From NCBI GenBank assembly GCA_963693305.1, contig OY855903.1, forward strand, positions 52,556,150 through 52,620,149: a stretch of 64,000 bases of DNA. The letters run 5' to 3'. The stretch comes from Meandrina meandrites. Its lineage: Eukaryota; Cnidaria; Anthozoa; Scleractinia; Meandrinidae. Positions 53,100 to 63,721 of this stretch are shown piece after piece (position 1 is the first letter of the stretch; every line of letters begins with the position of its first letter). A model generated the notes under the pieces. The model was given only the letters and a program-made list of their open reading frames with translations. It did no database searches and had not been told where the DNA came from. A program made the translations under genes and the position numbers.

Positions 53100-54569
53100 T
53101 TAGTTTAATTAGAAAAAAGGATTATTTTTCTGCACAAAAGCGTAGATTCTCGCGTTGGAGCGTCGCACGTTTCATTGTTACCCGTCGCTTGCTTCCTACA
53201 TATTATCCATTTCTTTATTGTTTGTTTGTTCGTTGCGATTTTAGTGTTTTGCATTCGGACATAGAAGGTTAAGGTTGTCTCTGAAATAAGTTTTGCCTGC
53301 AGAGACAGGGCCTCTGAGTAAGCCGAAGGGAGTAAAACTTTTTAGAAGAAAAAGACAAAATTACGGTTTAACTCTTTTGTAAAATGTCCAGAAAGGTTTT
53401 AGCTTTCGCTTATTACTATTGTTGCATCTTACAACCAATATATGCGACATTTGAGCAATATATATATGCTAATTAACAGCCAAAATGAGTATTCGAGTGC
53501 TTAAGAGGAGACTAGGCACCAGTAATTTCAATGGCGTTTTTCTCAAAATCTGCCCGTATGGCCCTGCCTCAAAAATTCAGAAATTAAATTAGAAATTGAA
53601 TCAGATAAAACATTCATGCAAAATAAATTAAAAACCTGTAAGACAGATTTTTTGCAAAATAGGAAAATGTGTTTTTTTGCCTATTTAAAAAATAGCTCAA
53701 AATCTGTCTTACAGATTTTTTTTAAATTTTAGCAGTTGACGCGATTCACCCCAAAAATTTAATTGTGAAAATTTCATTATGGGTTGTGCGGTGGGTTTTT
53801 GAAAAATTTTGAGCCGAAGTCAGGTTTTTACGACCTCCGACGAGAATCGAATTGCGCATGCCCTTTTATTTGAGCGCGCGCTCGTCTGACGCCACACGTT
53901 ATGAGCGATGAAAAAAGCGAATTAGAACTCCTTGTCGGTTGTTTATCAACCTATCTGTAGTATTGTTTTCGTCCTATGGCATGTAACCATGTTACACCTT
54001 AAAGAAGCGCGGCGAGCACATTTGTAATTTCTGACAGATGGAGGCTATCGCGAAGTAAATCACTTTACGTAATTCTTAGGTGTCATTGGGTCTGGCACCT
54101 CAGTCGCGAGATAGCATACGAATGTACTCATAATTGCTGTGCAACGGGCGAAAGCAAGCGAATGCATACAATTTAAAGCACTCTTCTATTAAACACTGCT
54201 CTTGGAATTCTAAAAATTATTCCACTGCACTGATGTTGAGAGGTGCGTCGCTTACTCTTGGCCCAGGGGCGGTGCTCTTTCAAGTTATAATTTTATAATT
54301 TGCTTTCCGAGGATTGAAGGTCTTAATCAGGCTACCGGTAGTAGCCATAGATTTGTCATAGTGAATAGTGAAAATACAACCCGTCCTTTGACAAGTTAAG
54401 AGAACCACTTCTCAACCTTTTTTGGGTTGTTTGAGGTGGAATTAAGATAAAAAATAACCTTCGCATTTTTAAATTTTTTCTTTCGCAAATTGAAGATAAA
54501 AACGATTTGTCGAAGCCAGCTGAACGACCTGTACTGAATATATACACGCAAACACTTTATTCAACATAC
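53100..54569. other. Intron of the HTH-like gene; hairpin at about 53631-53735
   Basis: ACCTGTAAGACAGATTTTTT near 53633 and its complement AAAATCTGTCTTACAGATTT near 53699 enclose a ~45-bp loop with a shorter inner pair (AAAATAGG/CCTATTTA), a small MITE-like hairpin. No exon recognised in the rest. Confidence 0.5.
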
Positions 54570-54730
54570 CCTCCAAATCGTCGATGCGGCGCTTCATCTT
54601 TGTTATCGTCTCCAAGTGTTCTTCTTCCATTTTCTGCAATAGAGCCGTGCAATTATCCCTTTGTTCCAAAGCCGCCGCTAGCTCCTCCTTGATCTCTTCG
54701 TATTTCTTCTGCCACGTGGTCTTTTTACTG
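54570..54730 (-). CDS. Coiled-coil exon of the same gene
   Basis: Acceptor TTTTTACAG at 54731, donor GGTATG at 54569; 161 bp, entry phase 2, exit phase 1, both matching neighbours. Encodes SKKTTWQKKYEEIKEELAAA and LEQRDNCTALLQKMEEEHLE, then TITKMKRRIDDLE, a continuous coiled coil likely to mediate dimerisation. Confidence 0.7.
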
Positions 54731-54825
54731 CTGTAAAAATGTAACCACGAAAAATGTTCAGCAAAATATCTTTCATGTGACATAAGCAAATATGGTAGAT
54801 GCCAAAAACACAAAAATCCCCTTAC

Positions 54826-55058
54826 CCCTCCTTTTTGTTCTCTTTCTTTGCTGAAGGCTGCGAAGCTGACGATCCATCTTCCTGACCAAGTGATAACTCG
54901 TCCGAGTTTCGTATTTCTTCCACTAAACTGGAATCTTGGCAAGCGCAACTTTTTACCGATTTTCCACAAAAGGTACATTTAAATGGGCAGTCAATTAGCG
55001 TATGTCCATCCGACAGACCACATATTTTGCAAGTTCTCTTTCTTGAATTGCTGGCCAT
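54826..55058 (-). CDS. First coding exon of the same gene (Cys-rich motif)
   Basis: ATG at 55058 begins MASNSRKRTCKICGLSDGHT, then LIDCPFKCTFCGKSVKSCAC: C-x2-C...C-x3-C-x2-C...C-x-C, a probable small zinc-binding unit. An acidic Ser-rich tail ends KKENKKEG at donor GGGTAAGG (54825), phase 2, splicing in frame to the coiled-coil exon. Additional in-frame codons upstream to an ATG at 55175 are possible but look non-coding. Basic start and Cys unit together with the C-terminal HTH suggest a nuclear DNA-associated protein. Confidence 0.65.
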
Positions 55059-55369
55059 GATGCCTTTCTCCGCTCTCTTCGCTTCGAGTTGACAAGCAAA
55101 TGTGCTGAAGTGTTCTTTTGTTAAAGGATATATTTCCAGGCCACCCGTGGTAAAACCATATGGACAACTGCACAATAGATTAGCATATGACTGACAGTAT
55201 CAAGGAAAGGGCGGCGCGCCTCTTGATAAGAGAAAGTGGTTTTAGGTTGACTTAGGTTCGCTGCTAAATTGCCATCAGGGATTTGCTCTTCAGCATGCTG
55301 TCGTGGAATTTCGTTCAATTGAGTACCTTAACTGTCTTTAAAAAGAAACCTCGCAAAAGTTTACGTTAC

Positions 55370-56784
55370 TGATTGGTGCTGGAATTTCAATTATTTTTTA
55401 AAAAATTCTGATGACACTCAGCATGCCATTTTTTGGTTTCCAAAGTTATTTTGGCAACAGTTTGATTATTCCCGCTACTTTAACGAGTAGCGGTGTTGTG
55501 TGATCTGTGTGGTAAGCCAGTTTTACTCATATTACAAGTGTAATTACTCAGTTGGACATACCAAACTTTTCTCCGCTAAAATGGAAATATTAAGTGCAAC
55601 TTAATATGGTTTTTTCAAGATCACCAGAAGATGAAGATCAGGGAATACTACTCTTTGTTCCTTCTCATGGAAATGTGCCAACCAATATTCCATGGGTGTG
55701 AAGGGCTCCCGGGGAAGGGCTTTACTTGCACAGCTTGCGGTTTTTGGTCAAAGACATGAAGCCGCTCTGACGCTAATATACAGGTAATTGTAATATAATT
55801 GACGCGTTAGACGGAACGGAAAGCTCTTTATCAGCGGAAACAAGTAATGATGGCTGGATTTAAAATGAAACAGACGGCAGGCATCTTGAAATAGTCATGT
55901 GTTCTTGGGTTGACTTTTATGCCAAAGACATTCTCATCTTATTAATTTTACTCAAATATTTTTTTGGGCTCCCATAAGCAAATTATATTAATTGGTACGG
56001 CCGAGCCCATCGAATGAACGTTATTACTTGAAGGCGGAAACCGGATGGATACCAGTGCTAGGATCACGGCTTATTCCAATCATACCAACAAGCTACATGT
56101 ACCTTACGCAAAAGCGCTTATATAGTTTTAAAAGCTGAATATAGGCAAAATCGTTAATATCAACGTATCTCAAAAATATAATGACAGGGAAATGCATGAA
56201 ATACTACTATGTAACGTTTTGTCGGAATATGCCACTCATGACCCATGGGTGTGAAGGCCTTTATACTTGCACAGCTTGCAGTTTTTGGGCAAAGCTTAAG
56301 TCATGAAGCCGCTCATGATCAGGCGCTGTCCTCTGTCCGCTGGACGAGAAAGAGAACAACGGTGGTTGAAAAAAAGAAATAAACGTAGCCAGAACGGTAT
56401 GCACTTTTGGAGCCGTAAAAAGTAATTTTGGCGGGATTTAACTGATGAAAAAAGACGGTAGGCATACAGAATACAGAAATACAGAAAGTGTTTGTGGGTT
56501 GGCTGCCAATCTTTAACATGCTGTCTTTTACAATTTTTTTATTAAAATTGAGTAGTCGAACAAACAAACCTCGCAAACCCTTACTTTACTGTAGAAAAGC
56601 ATGCCTTTTTGCCTCCCAAGGTTATCTTCGCAACACTTTCATAATTTACAGCCACTCCTGGACGAGCGGTAATTTCGTATTGTGTTATTATATTCCGTTG
56701 TTCCGGTCTACTGGTGTTCAGGTGACATGAATTATTTTGCTTCTGGTTTCCGAATAAGCGATTACAGGCGTTACTCAGTTGGAC
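55370..56784. repeat. Partial tandem duplication (~1.2-kb period) upstream of the Merlin transposase
   Basis: Blocks around 55430-55590 (GGTTTCCAAAGTTATTTTGG..., TTACTCAGTTGGACATACCA) recur around 56610-56800 (TTACTCAGTTGGACATGCCA). CCATGGGTGTGAAGG...ACTTGCACAGCTTGC(G/A)GTTTTTGG occurs at about 55691 and 56242, and GGCGGAAACCGGATGGATAC (about 56033) matches the exon-1 end near 56943. The left copy is a decayed version of the region that contains Merlin exon 1. Confidence 0.6.
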
Positions 56785-56966
56785 ATGCCAAACTTTTTCC
56801 GCGAAAGACTTGCTCCTCTTATTTACTCAAACGATTTAAGGACAAAATTGGCTCTCATACATTGGCTACAGAGGAAAAGGCTTCTGAAAAGAAACGTTAA
56901 TTGCTCCAGATGTCTACATCGAATGAATCTTAATATTTGCCGACGAAAACCTGATGGATATCGGTG
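56785..56966 (+). CDS. Merlin-type transposase, exon 1
   Basis: ATG at 56785 (MPNFFRERLAPLIYSNDLRT), followed by ALIHWLQRKRLLKRNVNCSR, CLHRMNLNICRRKPDGYR. 182 bp, donor TGGTAGGT at 56967, exit phase 2. Carries a C-x2-C that with the C-x2-C of exon 2 makes the N-terminal zinc-ribbon-like element of IS1016/Merlin transposases. Together with exons 2 and 3 it gives a 306-residue protein, the usual Merlin size. Confidence 0.7.
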
Positions 56967-57065
56967 GTAGGTAAAAAAATAGAATTCGCAAGATAATTCG
57001 GATAATTGGCAAGTTTTTTATTCTTAACACTAATAATGATGATGGGTTTGGTTTATAACAACAAG

Positions 57066-57372
57066 TATGATTGGATTTACCAGGAAATGCAACCGATGTG
57101 GACTTATGAAATCCGTCAGGACCGGATCCTTTTTTGAAGGGAGCAAACTCTCACTACAGCGACATGTCCAGTTTCTCTGGAAATGGACTCAAAGAGATTC
57201 CTTGACAGCGATGTTTTTTGAGGGAATTGCATCGCGCAAAATTCTCATAAAAATGGCTCGAAAATGCAGAGAAGTGGCCTGGCAGGCTATAATTTTACAT
57301 CCAATTCCAAGGCTTGGTGGACCTGGGGTCATCGTTCAAATTGATGAATCAAAATTTAACCACAAGTCAAAG
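57066..57372 (+). CDS. Merlin-type transposase, exon 2 (first catalytic Asp)
   Basis: Acceptor ACAACAAG at 57065, donor AAGGTAAAT at 57373, 307 bp. The phase joins exon 1 as R-C-MIGFTRKCNRCG. It continues SVRTGSFFEGSKLSLQRHVQ, FLWKWTQRDSL, a helix-turn-helix region (FFEGIASRKILIKMARKCRE) and LGGPGVIVQIDESKFNHKSK, which contains the first Asp of the ISXO2-like DDE core (QIDES). All diagnostic Merlin blocks are present and in frame. Confidence 0.8.
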
Positions 57373-57542
57373 GTAAATAGAGTGCACATTTGATAGTTTG
57401 AAAGCACATCAATACACCAAAGTTCGAGGAGCCTACAGTTTCACTTGTTTAGAAAAAAAGAAATAGTCGAAGAAAAATCGTAAAAACTGAAAGGTGACGG
57501 TTCAGTCGACAAATCTACCTCAGCAGTATCAAGAGTCACAAA

Positions 57543-57570
57543 CTAATAATAATAATAATAATAATAATAT
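57543..57570. repeat. (AAT)n microsatellite, 3' tail of a minus-strand LINE
   Basis: Eight or nine AAT units followed by ATTTAATATTTATATTGCGC. On the minus strand this is the 3' end of the LINE fragment next to it; CR1/L2-like elements commonly end in such short tandem units. Confidence 0.7.
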
Positions 57571-58215
57571 TTAATATTTATATTGCGCATTTTCTATAAA
57601 ATAATCAAATGCGCATTACAATAAATACAAAAAATAAAAACCTATTTACAATTTCTATGAAGTCAAAAACGAAACTTACACTATTTACAATTAACTATAA
57701 GAAAAATAATTTACGGAAGAACTATATAAAAATCTAAATATAACCTAATTGTATTAACAAAATGCCTTCTTGAATAAAAATGTCTTAAGTTTCTTTTTAA
57801 AATCATTTGTGGTGCAAGCAGATCTAATGCTTATGGGAAGACTGTTCCAAAGCCGTGGTGCTGCCATCATGAAGGATCGATCTCCCATGGTAGCTTTTGT
57901 GAAACGCTTTGGGGTGCTCAAAAGAATTCCCTTGTTATTTCGCCGTAAATCATAGCGGGATGGCGGTAAAACAGAAATTAAATCAATGAGATATTTAGGA
58001 GCTGAGCCCTGGAGTACTTTAAAGGTGATCAAAAGGATTTTAAACTCGATGCGTAGGCGGATAGGTAACCAGTGAAGTTGTTTAAGGAGCGGCGTAATAT
58101 GACAGTGTTTAGGTGCGCAGAAAATCAATCGCGCACTGGCAAAATCATATTGCAAGGGTGGGAAATCTGCCAAATTTTCATTTCCAGTAACATAAAACTG
58201 TAGCAAACAGATCAA
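57571..58215 (-). pseudogene. LINE (CR1/L2-like) RT C-terminus plus 3' UTR, 5'-truncated
   Basis: Minus-strand frame 58215-57754 reads YDFASARLIFCAPKHCHITP, LLKQLHWLPIRLRIEFKILL, ITFKVLQGSAPKYLIDLI, then GDRSFMMAAPRLWNSLPISI and LKTFLFKKAF. This is the conserved C-terminal region after the RT domain of CR1/L2/Rex-type non-LTR retrotransposons. The RT catalytic part and the endonuclease are missing, as usual for truncated insertions. Lies within the Merlin intron 57373-59544. Confidence 0.85.
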
Positions 58216-58473
58216 TTTTACGCCAGTTAACTACATTGATGTCCATTTTCATGCATCTATGATAACGATACCTCATTTGACCTCATTTGGTTTGAAGGAC
58301 CGTAGAAATCATTGTCTCACAAAAGTATCCGCCAGCCAATTAGCCGGCAAACTATACAGGGTGTTGGGTCCTAGGGATATCCCTGCATGTCGCTTTTATT
58401 TTTAACAGAAAGCTGTTCACTTAATTTATTTGCTAGTTCCCCTCGGAAAATAGTTAACAATTATTATTATCAA

Positions 58474-59335
58474 TATACGCGGCCAAATTGAAAACCGCCC
58501 TCTTGAAAACACGCGCTTTGCGTGCCGCAAATGACTCCTAGCGGGCCGTTAATGCATTAACGGCCCTGCAGCTGATTGGTTTTCGGTTCATCATCCGATG
58601 AATATTAACCAATCAGGTCACGTTTAATGACGCGGGAAAACCATTTAGGTGCGTACAGCAAGTTTTCTCGCTGAGCGAATAGTGTTCGAAAAGAAAAATC
58701 AAAGCGTATTTGTTATGAATGGGACAAAATGCAGTTAAAAAATTCGGATGTAGAAGCAAAAGGACAAGGGGAAGATATAAAGAGAGCAACTTCTTGTTGT
58801 CTTACGAGAAACGAAACACAACAAAACAACGGTTCGCTTCATTCATGTTCATTCATGTTTCTTGGGTCGAGCTAAATTAGCCGAAGCATTGCGGGGATTT
58901 TATGCCGAGGCTCAACTGGAAAATGTAAGTTCGTAAATTATTATTATCCACTTATTTTCAGAGACACGGCAGCTCTTTTGAACTACACCTATACAACATG
59001 TACAATACATGGTCCTCAGTGTAGCATAGCACAAAATTTTCAACGCGAAGTACTTGTAAGCTTATCATTGAACATGTAAAGCTCAATAAATGTGTTAGTT
59101 TAAGCTTATATCCGGATGTTCAGGGATGTGATTTTGCCTTGTATATTGATAATAATGATAATTAAATGACTTTTTTCGGGAATATTGTGTATTTGCTCCC
59201 TTGTAGTGTCATTTGCGGCCCTTGCGCTTCGCGCTCGGGCCGCCAATGACACTACGCATTAACGGCCCGCTTGTAGTCATTTGCGGCTCGCAAAGCGCGT
59301 GTTTTCAAGAGGGCGGTTTCAATTTGCCGCGTATA
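58474..59335. mobile_element. 862-bp TIR element with ~80-bp inverted ends, in the Merlin intron
   Basis: The left end TATACGCGGCCAAATTGAAA and the right end (its near-exact complement ending TTTCAATTTGCCGCGTATA) continue as inverted repeats through CCGCCCTCTTGAAAACACGC, GCTTTGCG and GCGGGCCGTTAATGC. TATA on both sides could be target duplication or element end. Interior near 58640-59200 is AT-rich and non-coding. Confidence 0.75.
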
Positions 59336-59544
59336 TGGATAATAATAGTGGTTGATAGTTCACCAACATTGAGGTGAATAATTGTTTTAGCCTGAATATA
59401 CCACACAACTGAATAACTTGCAAAACCAAAAATAAATCTATTTCGTACAAAATCAAAAAACGCGTAAAAAGAACTTTTCACTTGTGTGGTATATAAAAAC
59501 ACCCAAAATTTTTACCATGCATTGAGGCTGTACTTCTTTCGCAG

Positions 59545-59976
59545 TTTCATAGGGGACGCCGGGGATTGTTCGACACACAGTACGTGCCAGCCCGACCATA
59601 CCTGCAGCTCGTAAGGCGACGTAATGCGGCCACTCTTTTGGGGATTATACAACGTCAAGTACAACCCGGTTCAATTGTGCACACTGATCAGTGGGCAGCA
59701 TATCGCCAGCTGCAGAGACGACTGGGTTTACATCACAGAACAGTCAATCATTCTCTGCATTTTGTCGACCCGGTCACTGGGGTACACACACAACACGCTG
59801 AAAGCAATTGGTCCACAGCAAAAGAAAAGTTCAAGAAAATGAAGGGAAATACAAACCCGAACTTTCTGATAGAATACCTTCATGAATTTATGTGGAGGAG
59901 ATGGTATGCTGATCCTCACCCAGATGGATGTTTTCAACGTCTTTTGCAAGATATTGCTGAACAGAATCCCCTTTGA
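59545..59976 (+). CDS. Merlin-type transposase, exon 3 (second Asp and Glu)
   Basis: Acceptor CTTTCGCAG at 59544, phase 0, stop TGA at 59974-59976. Encodes FHRGRRGLFDTQYVPARPYL, then RNAATLLGIIQRQVQPGSIV, HTDQWAAYRQLQRR (second catalytic Asp), VNHSLHFVDPVTGVHTQHAE (third acidic residue) and EYLHEFMWRRWYADPHPDG. Known: QIDES...H(T/S)DQWAAY...THT-x-HxES is the DDE triad of Merlin/ISXO2 transposases. Compared with the second copy at 63722, about eight residues between RGRR and LFDTQ are absent. The gene may be intact enough to express, but the lost segment is normally conserved. Confidence 0.8.
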   Translation, partial: FHRGRRGLFDTQYVPARPYLQLVRRRNAATLLGIIQRQVQPGSIVHTDQWAAYRQLQRRLGLHHRTVNHSLHFVDPVTGVHTQHAESNWSTAKEKFKKMKGNTNPNFLIEYLHEFMWRRWYADPHPDGCFQRLLQDIAEQNPL

Positions 59977-60899
59977 AATTAAAGCAGTCCAATTTAAGAT
60001 ATACCAAGAATCACAGAAATTGACCCTTCAAATCTGGACGCTATTGCTTTGCAGTATTTTCTTTATCATCAGCCCAACGACAGTATGTTGTATACTTAAG
60101 GCCTGTAGGAACGAATTTAAACTGAGGGCCCCAGAGTTTGCATTGTGATGAGATATTATGGGCCGAAAGGCTTGCCGATGTCCGGGGGGAGAGGAATCCT
60201 CCCCTGGAAATTTTTTAAAATTTGGATACGTTCTAATGCCATTCGTCGCATTGAGGAACCCCCTTCGAAGTGCTTTTTCTTGACAATTGCGATCCCTTTT
60301 CGAGTGTGATAGTCATCAGAATGCGACGAGGACGAATGGCTTTCCGTTCCGGAACTAGAACTGCTGGTAGAACTTTCTATAGATTTCGACTTTTGTAGCA
60401 GCTCATGTTGTTTTATTTTTATTATTTTTTTTGTTGGTTTATTCGTTTGCAAACAAATACGCTTGGGTTTTCAATTCACACTGCACAGTCACTGGGGTAG
60501 CATAAAAATAGTTGGGTAAAATCAAAATATTCGCTGGGTACTGGGGAGGCTAAATTTTCACTGGGTAGGTGAAAATAATCCACTGGGTCGGGTTTCACTG
60601 GGTCTGTTACCAGAGGGGTGTTCTGATGTTTGGAATATATGTTTACTGTTAAATAGGTCTATACTAATTAGGCGTTAGACTAGTACTAATTGATCAATTA
60701 GTAACTTTAGAATGCATGGACGTGTCTGAAAAGTCAACTTCTTTTACTGGAGGAAAATTTTCTAGCGCTGAAAAGAAGATTTGAAAAATGCTTTTAATAG
60801 TTGCAAACACCTGAACAGGTTTATTCTTGGAAAAATTGATTTATTAGAAAACGTTATAATAAGAGTGTAAATTCGCCGAGGAAAAATATTGCAGTACTC
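59977..60899. other. Intergenic; CACTGGGT-type short repeats at about 60488-60608
   Basis: Five or six (T/C)(C/A)ACTGGGT(A/C) motifs within 120 bp. A minus-strand Ser-rich frame at 60452-60156 (STSSSSSGTESHSSSSHSDD) was seen but has no splice or domain support. Merlin terminal inverted repeats were not found here. Confidence 0.4.
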
Positions 60900-61560
60900 C
60901 CAGTGCAATCGAATTCCAATCCTTCGATTGATTTCGTGTGGGTTTGGCAATCGAGTACAATCGAACTCACCAAAAATATCTAGCCAATCGAACACAATCG
61001 AACGTGTGTTAATCGAACTCTCATTTGATCGAAAAATTACGTTCGATTGACTAAGCCGGGAATTAAAACCGTTTTCAACAGGTTTCTAAAGTTATGTGTG
61101 GTCTTGGCATTATAAACGCGATGTTGAAACAATTAACAATCCCCAGCATGGATGTTTAAGGCCACCTCGAGTGCTTTGTCATCAAATGTCAGGGAAAAAT
61201 TGATTAAATTGGATTGGTTCAATTGAGTTTGGTAATGGAACTGACCAAGAAGTTGGAGTTCGATTAGAAGTGCGATTGGCGAACCAATCGTAAAACAATC
61301 GAACGACTAGACTTCGTGTTACTAAAAACCGATTTGTAACTGATCTAAAAAATCTAAAAGTTAAAATGATGTTATAAAAACTGATAAAAAATTAAATTTT
61401 CGACAACTCTCTGTTGCTTTCGTCAAAGTCTTTTTTAGATCAGTTTCAAATCGTTTTTAATAACACGATTAACACTGATCGCCAGAATAACATCGACTAG
61501 ACTTCGATTGAGTTTGATTTGTTTTTCGTTATGTTTGCTTCGATTGATTACGCCGGGGAT
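60900..61560. repeat. AATCGAA/TTCGATT-rich inverted cluster, with a nested 28-bp inverted repeat
   Basis: AATCGAA(C/T), CGATTG and their complements occur roughly 20 times in two groups (60900-61060 and 61200-61560), the right group largely inverted to the left. TTCGATTGA(C/T)TA(A/C)GCCGGG ends appear at about 61042 and 61534. Between them AAAACCGATTTGTAACTGAT (61326) pairs with ATCAGTTTCAAATCGTTTTT (61439). Non-coding element of unknown family. Confidence 0.55.
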
Positions 61561-63434
61561 ACTCTATGTCGTGTATGTTGAAAGTAATTTTTTTCTAACA
61601 GCAGCAATTTTCATTTCGACGTTGTTCATCAGTTATTCTATAGTCTATTTTCTCAGGAGTAGTTTTATAACACGTTACAGTTATAGTGTCCGGAAATTCA
61701 ATAACATTTTGTCCGAACTTTTCCTACCTTAATCGAAAACATTGCAGAGGTCTGGGAAATCGGGACGCTATAGGGATTTAAGGGAAAACCGTGCTTGTTT
61801 TCGGATCCTGGCACGAGAAAAAGGGCCTGCAAAAAGCTATGCGCTGCTTTTTAACGTACGATATACCTTTATGCTCTATGTTCTGTGTCAAAATATGTTT
61901 AAATTATATTCGCAAATCGCGTAAACTTCTGTTCTACAGTGAAACCACATAACTATCTTTAATATATTAACTGTAACTTTCAAAAGTTGATACTAAAGAA
62001 ATCTTACGCACATTCCAATATGGTGAAATGTCTCACTCTAAGGTCTACAAGGGTCAAACACCGGAAGGAAGACAGTTGTACAACATATTACTTTCTTATG
62101 CCACTGTATCAGCCCGAGGGGGGGGGGGGGGGAGGAGGTGGGGGACTCCCTTATAAGGGCTTAACGGGGACGTGCGAACCGACAGGGTATGGTTTTCAGG
62201 ATTTTTGTCTTGAACGGGGTATCTATTTCGCCCCTTTTTATCTTAAACGGGGTATCTTTACATGGACCAACGCCTTAAACAGGATAAGCAAATATGTTTA
62301 TTTTATAGGAACTTAGCCACAAGCTGAATTTTTACAAGTTCTTCGTTAGTGTTGACTTCCATTGACTTCGGTATTGATACCAAGCTTAATTTGTTTCACT
62401 GTTAGAGTTCTTAGCATGATCACGCGCCAATTTTAAGAACACCAATGATTCGACGCTTTAAAATTCATTAAATAACTTCCAAAAGCGCTATCGTGGCCAG
62501 AAAGAAAGATCGCATGAATTATATAAGTATTTAGCTAAGGAGAGTGAATTCAGGAAGAAGCTGCAGTTGTTGCCTCTCGCGAGCATTCCGAATGTTTTGG
62601 TCAACATTCAGAGTTCTTTCATTGAAACGTTTTTGTGTAATTTTTCACTTTTTTTACTGTCCAGACCTCGCTCATCTTGTCACAAACTTCCCCACCCCAC
62701 TCCTTTCAGATGTGTCCAAGCTACAACAATCATTGCCGCACCCACAACACTTATCGCTTCCGAAGAATTTTGAATTTCGCGCTCGGTTAGCTGGCTACGC
62801 GTCGGTGATTCTTAACCTTTTCACATGTCTTTTTAAACTTCTGTTTATGACGCGATTGTAATGGTGAGGTTATGTTGTAAGTGTAAGCGTTCTTTCTTGA
62901 TAGACATGATAACTAAGTCGTAAATTTAGCCAGTTTCCCGTTACAGCCACAGAGACAATCCTGTCTCTCTTCCCAGCAAACTTAGAATGACCTAGTTTTT
63001 ATAAGTCTTGCGTTATGTTTTTGAACATGTATAAGAGATTGCCTGATAATTGTACATATGTTTTAGTTTATTTCTTTTCTATTTTCGGCTTTTTTAGGTA
63101 CGCACGTGCGTACAGGTAGCTACACCCATGTGGTCAACGCGGTGAACTGTGGGTAATACGCATGAAATCTACAAAGTAAAATACAAGAAATTGGATATTT
63201 CTCGGAAATCTTTGATTTGGTTTTTTCTGCTCGGTGTAAGCCTTAATTCAACGGGGTAGCGTGGGGAAAAATCCCGAAATTAGCATTTCAGGGTGTGTGT
63301 GTTTGCGTGAGTCATGGGTGGGGGAGGGGACTTTCTTTGGTGCTTCGTATGAGCATGTTGCTGCCTAAAATAGCAATATCATAAAGTAATAATAACAAAT
63401 AAAATTAAAAAAACTCGTTCCCAGGCTCATTTTG
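61561..63434. other. Intergenic; G tract at about 62118-62133, no gene supported
   Basis: G-rich tract next to GGACTCCCTTATAAGGG and several CTTGAACGGGGTATCT/CTTAAACGGGGTATCT repeats (about 62210-62275). A TTTGAATTTCGCGCTCGG block near 62770 is shared with 49522. Frames at 62544-62861 have no recognisable features. Confidence 0.4.
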
Positions 63435-63435
63435 A

Positions 63436-63482
<47 letters not shown>
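63435..63482. repeat. (AAT)n microsatellite
   Basis: About 15 uninterrupted AAT units. No LINE coding sequence was seen next to it. Confidence 0.85.
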
Positions 63483-63721
63483 GTATCCTTCAAACCTTTT
63501 CCACTCCAGGGTCACAAGGGCCGATATTGTATCGGGGAGTGCCCCGGGAGGGTGGTAGCCGAAGAAATCAGCGTTGTTCTTCAGCCTACAGGATTGAATA
63601 GAAGTTGAATGTAGAGGCTACCAGCTTGAGTGTATCCTGCACCTGATAGGAAATAGTCTTTCTTAATTTTTCTCTATATATACAACACGTTTTAACGAAA
63701 TTTGTTTCTTCTTCCACACAG

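Noticed and set aside
53780..54060. Additional exon of the HTH-like gene
   Set aside because: No frame with matching splice phases on the minus strand; sequence looks intronic.
60156..60452. Ser-rich minus-strand gene (SSSSSGTESHSSSSHSDD)
   Set aside because: No start context, splice sites or homologous pattern beyond low complexity; too weak to call, though an exon of a Ser-rich protein cannot be excluded.
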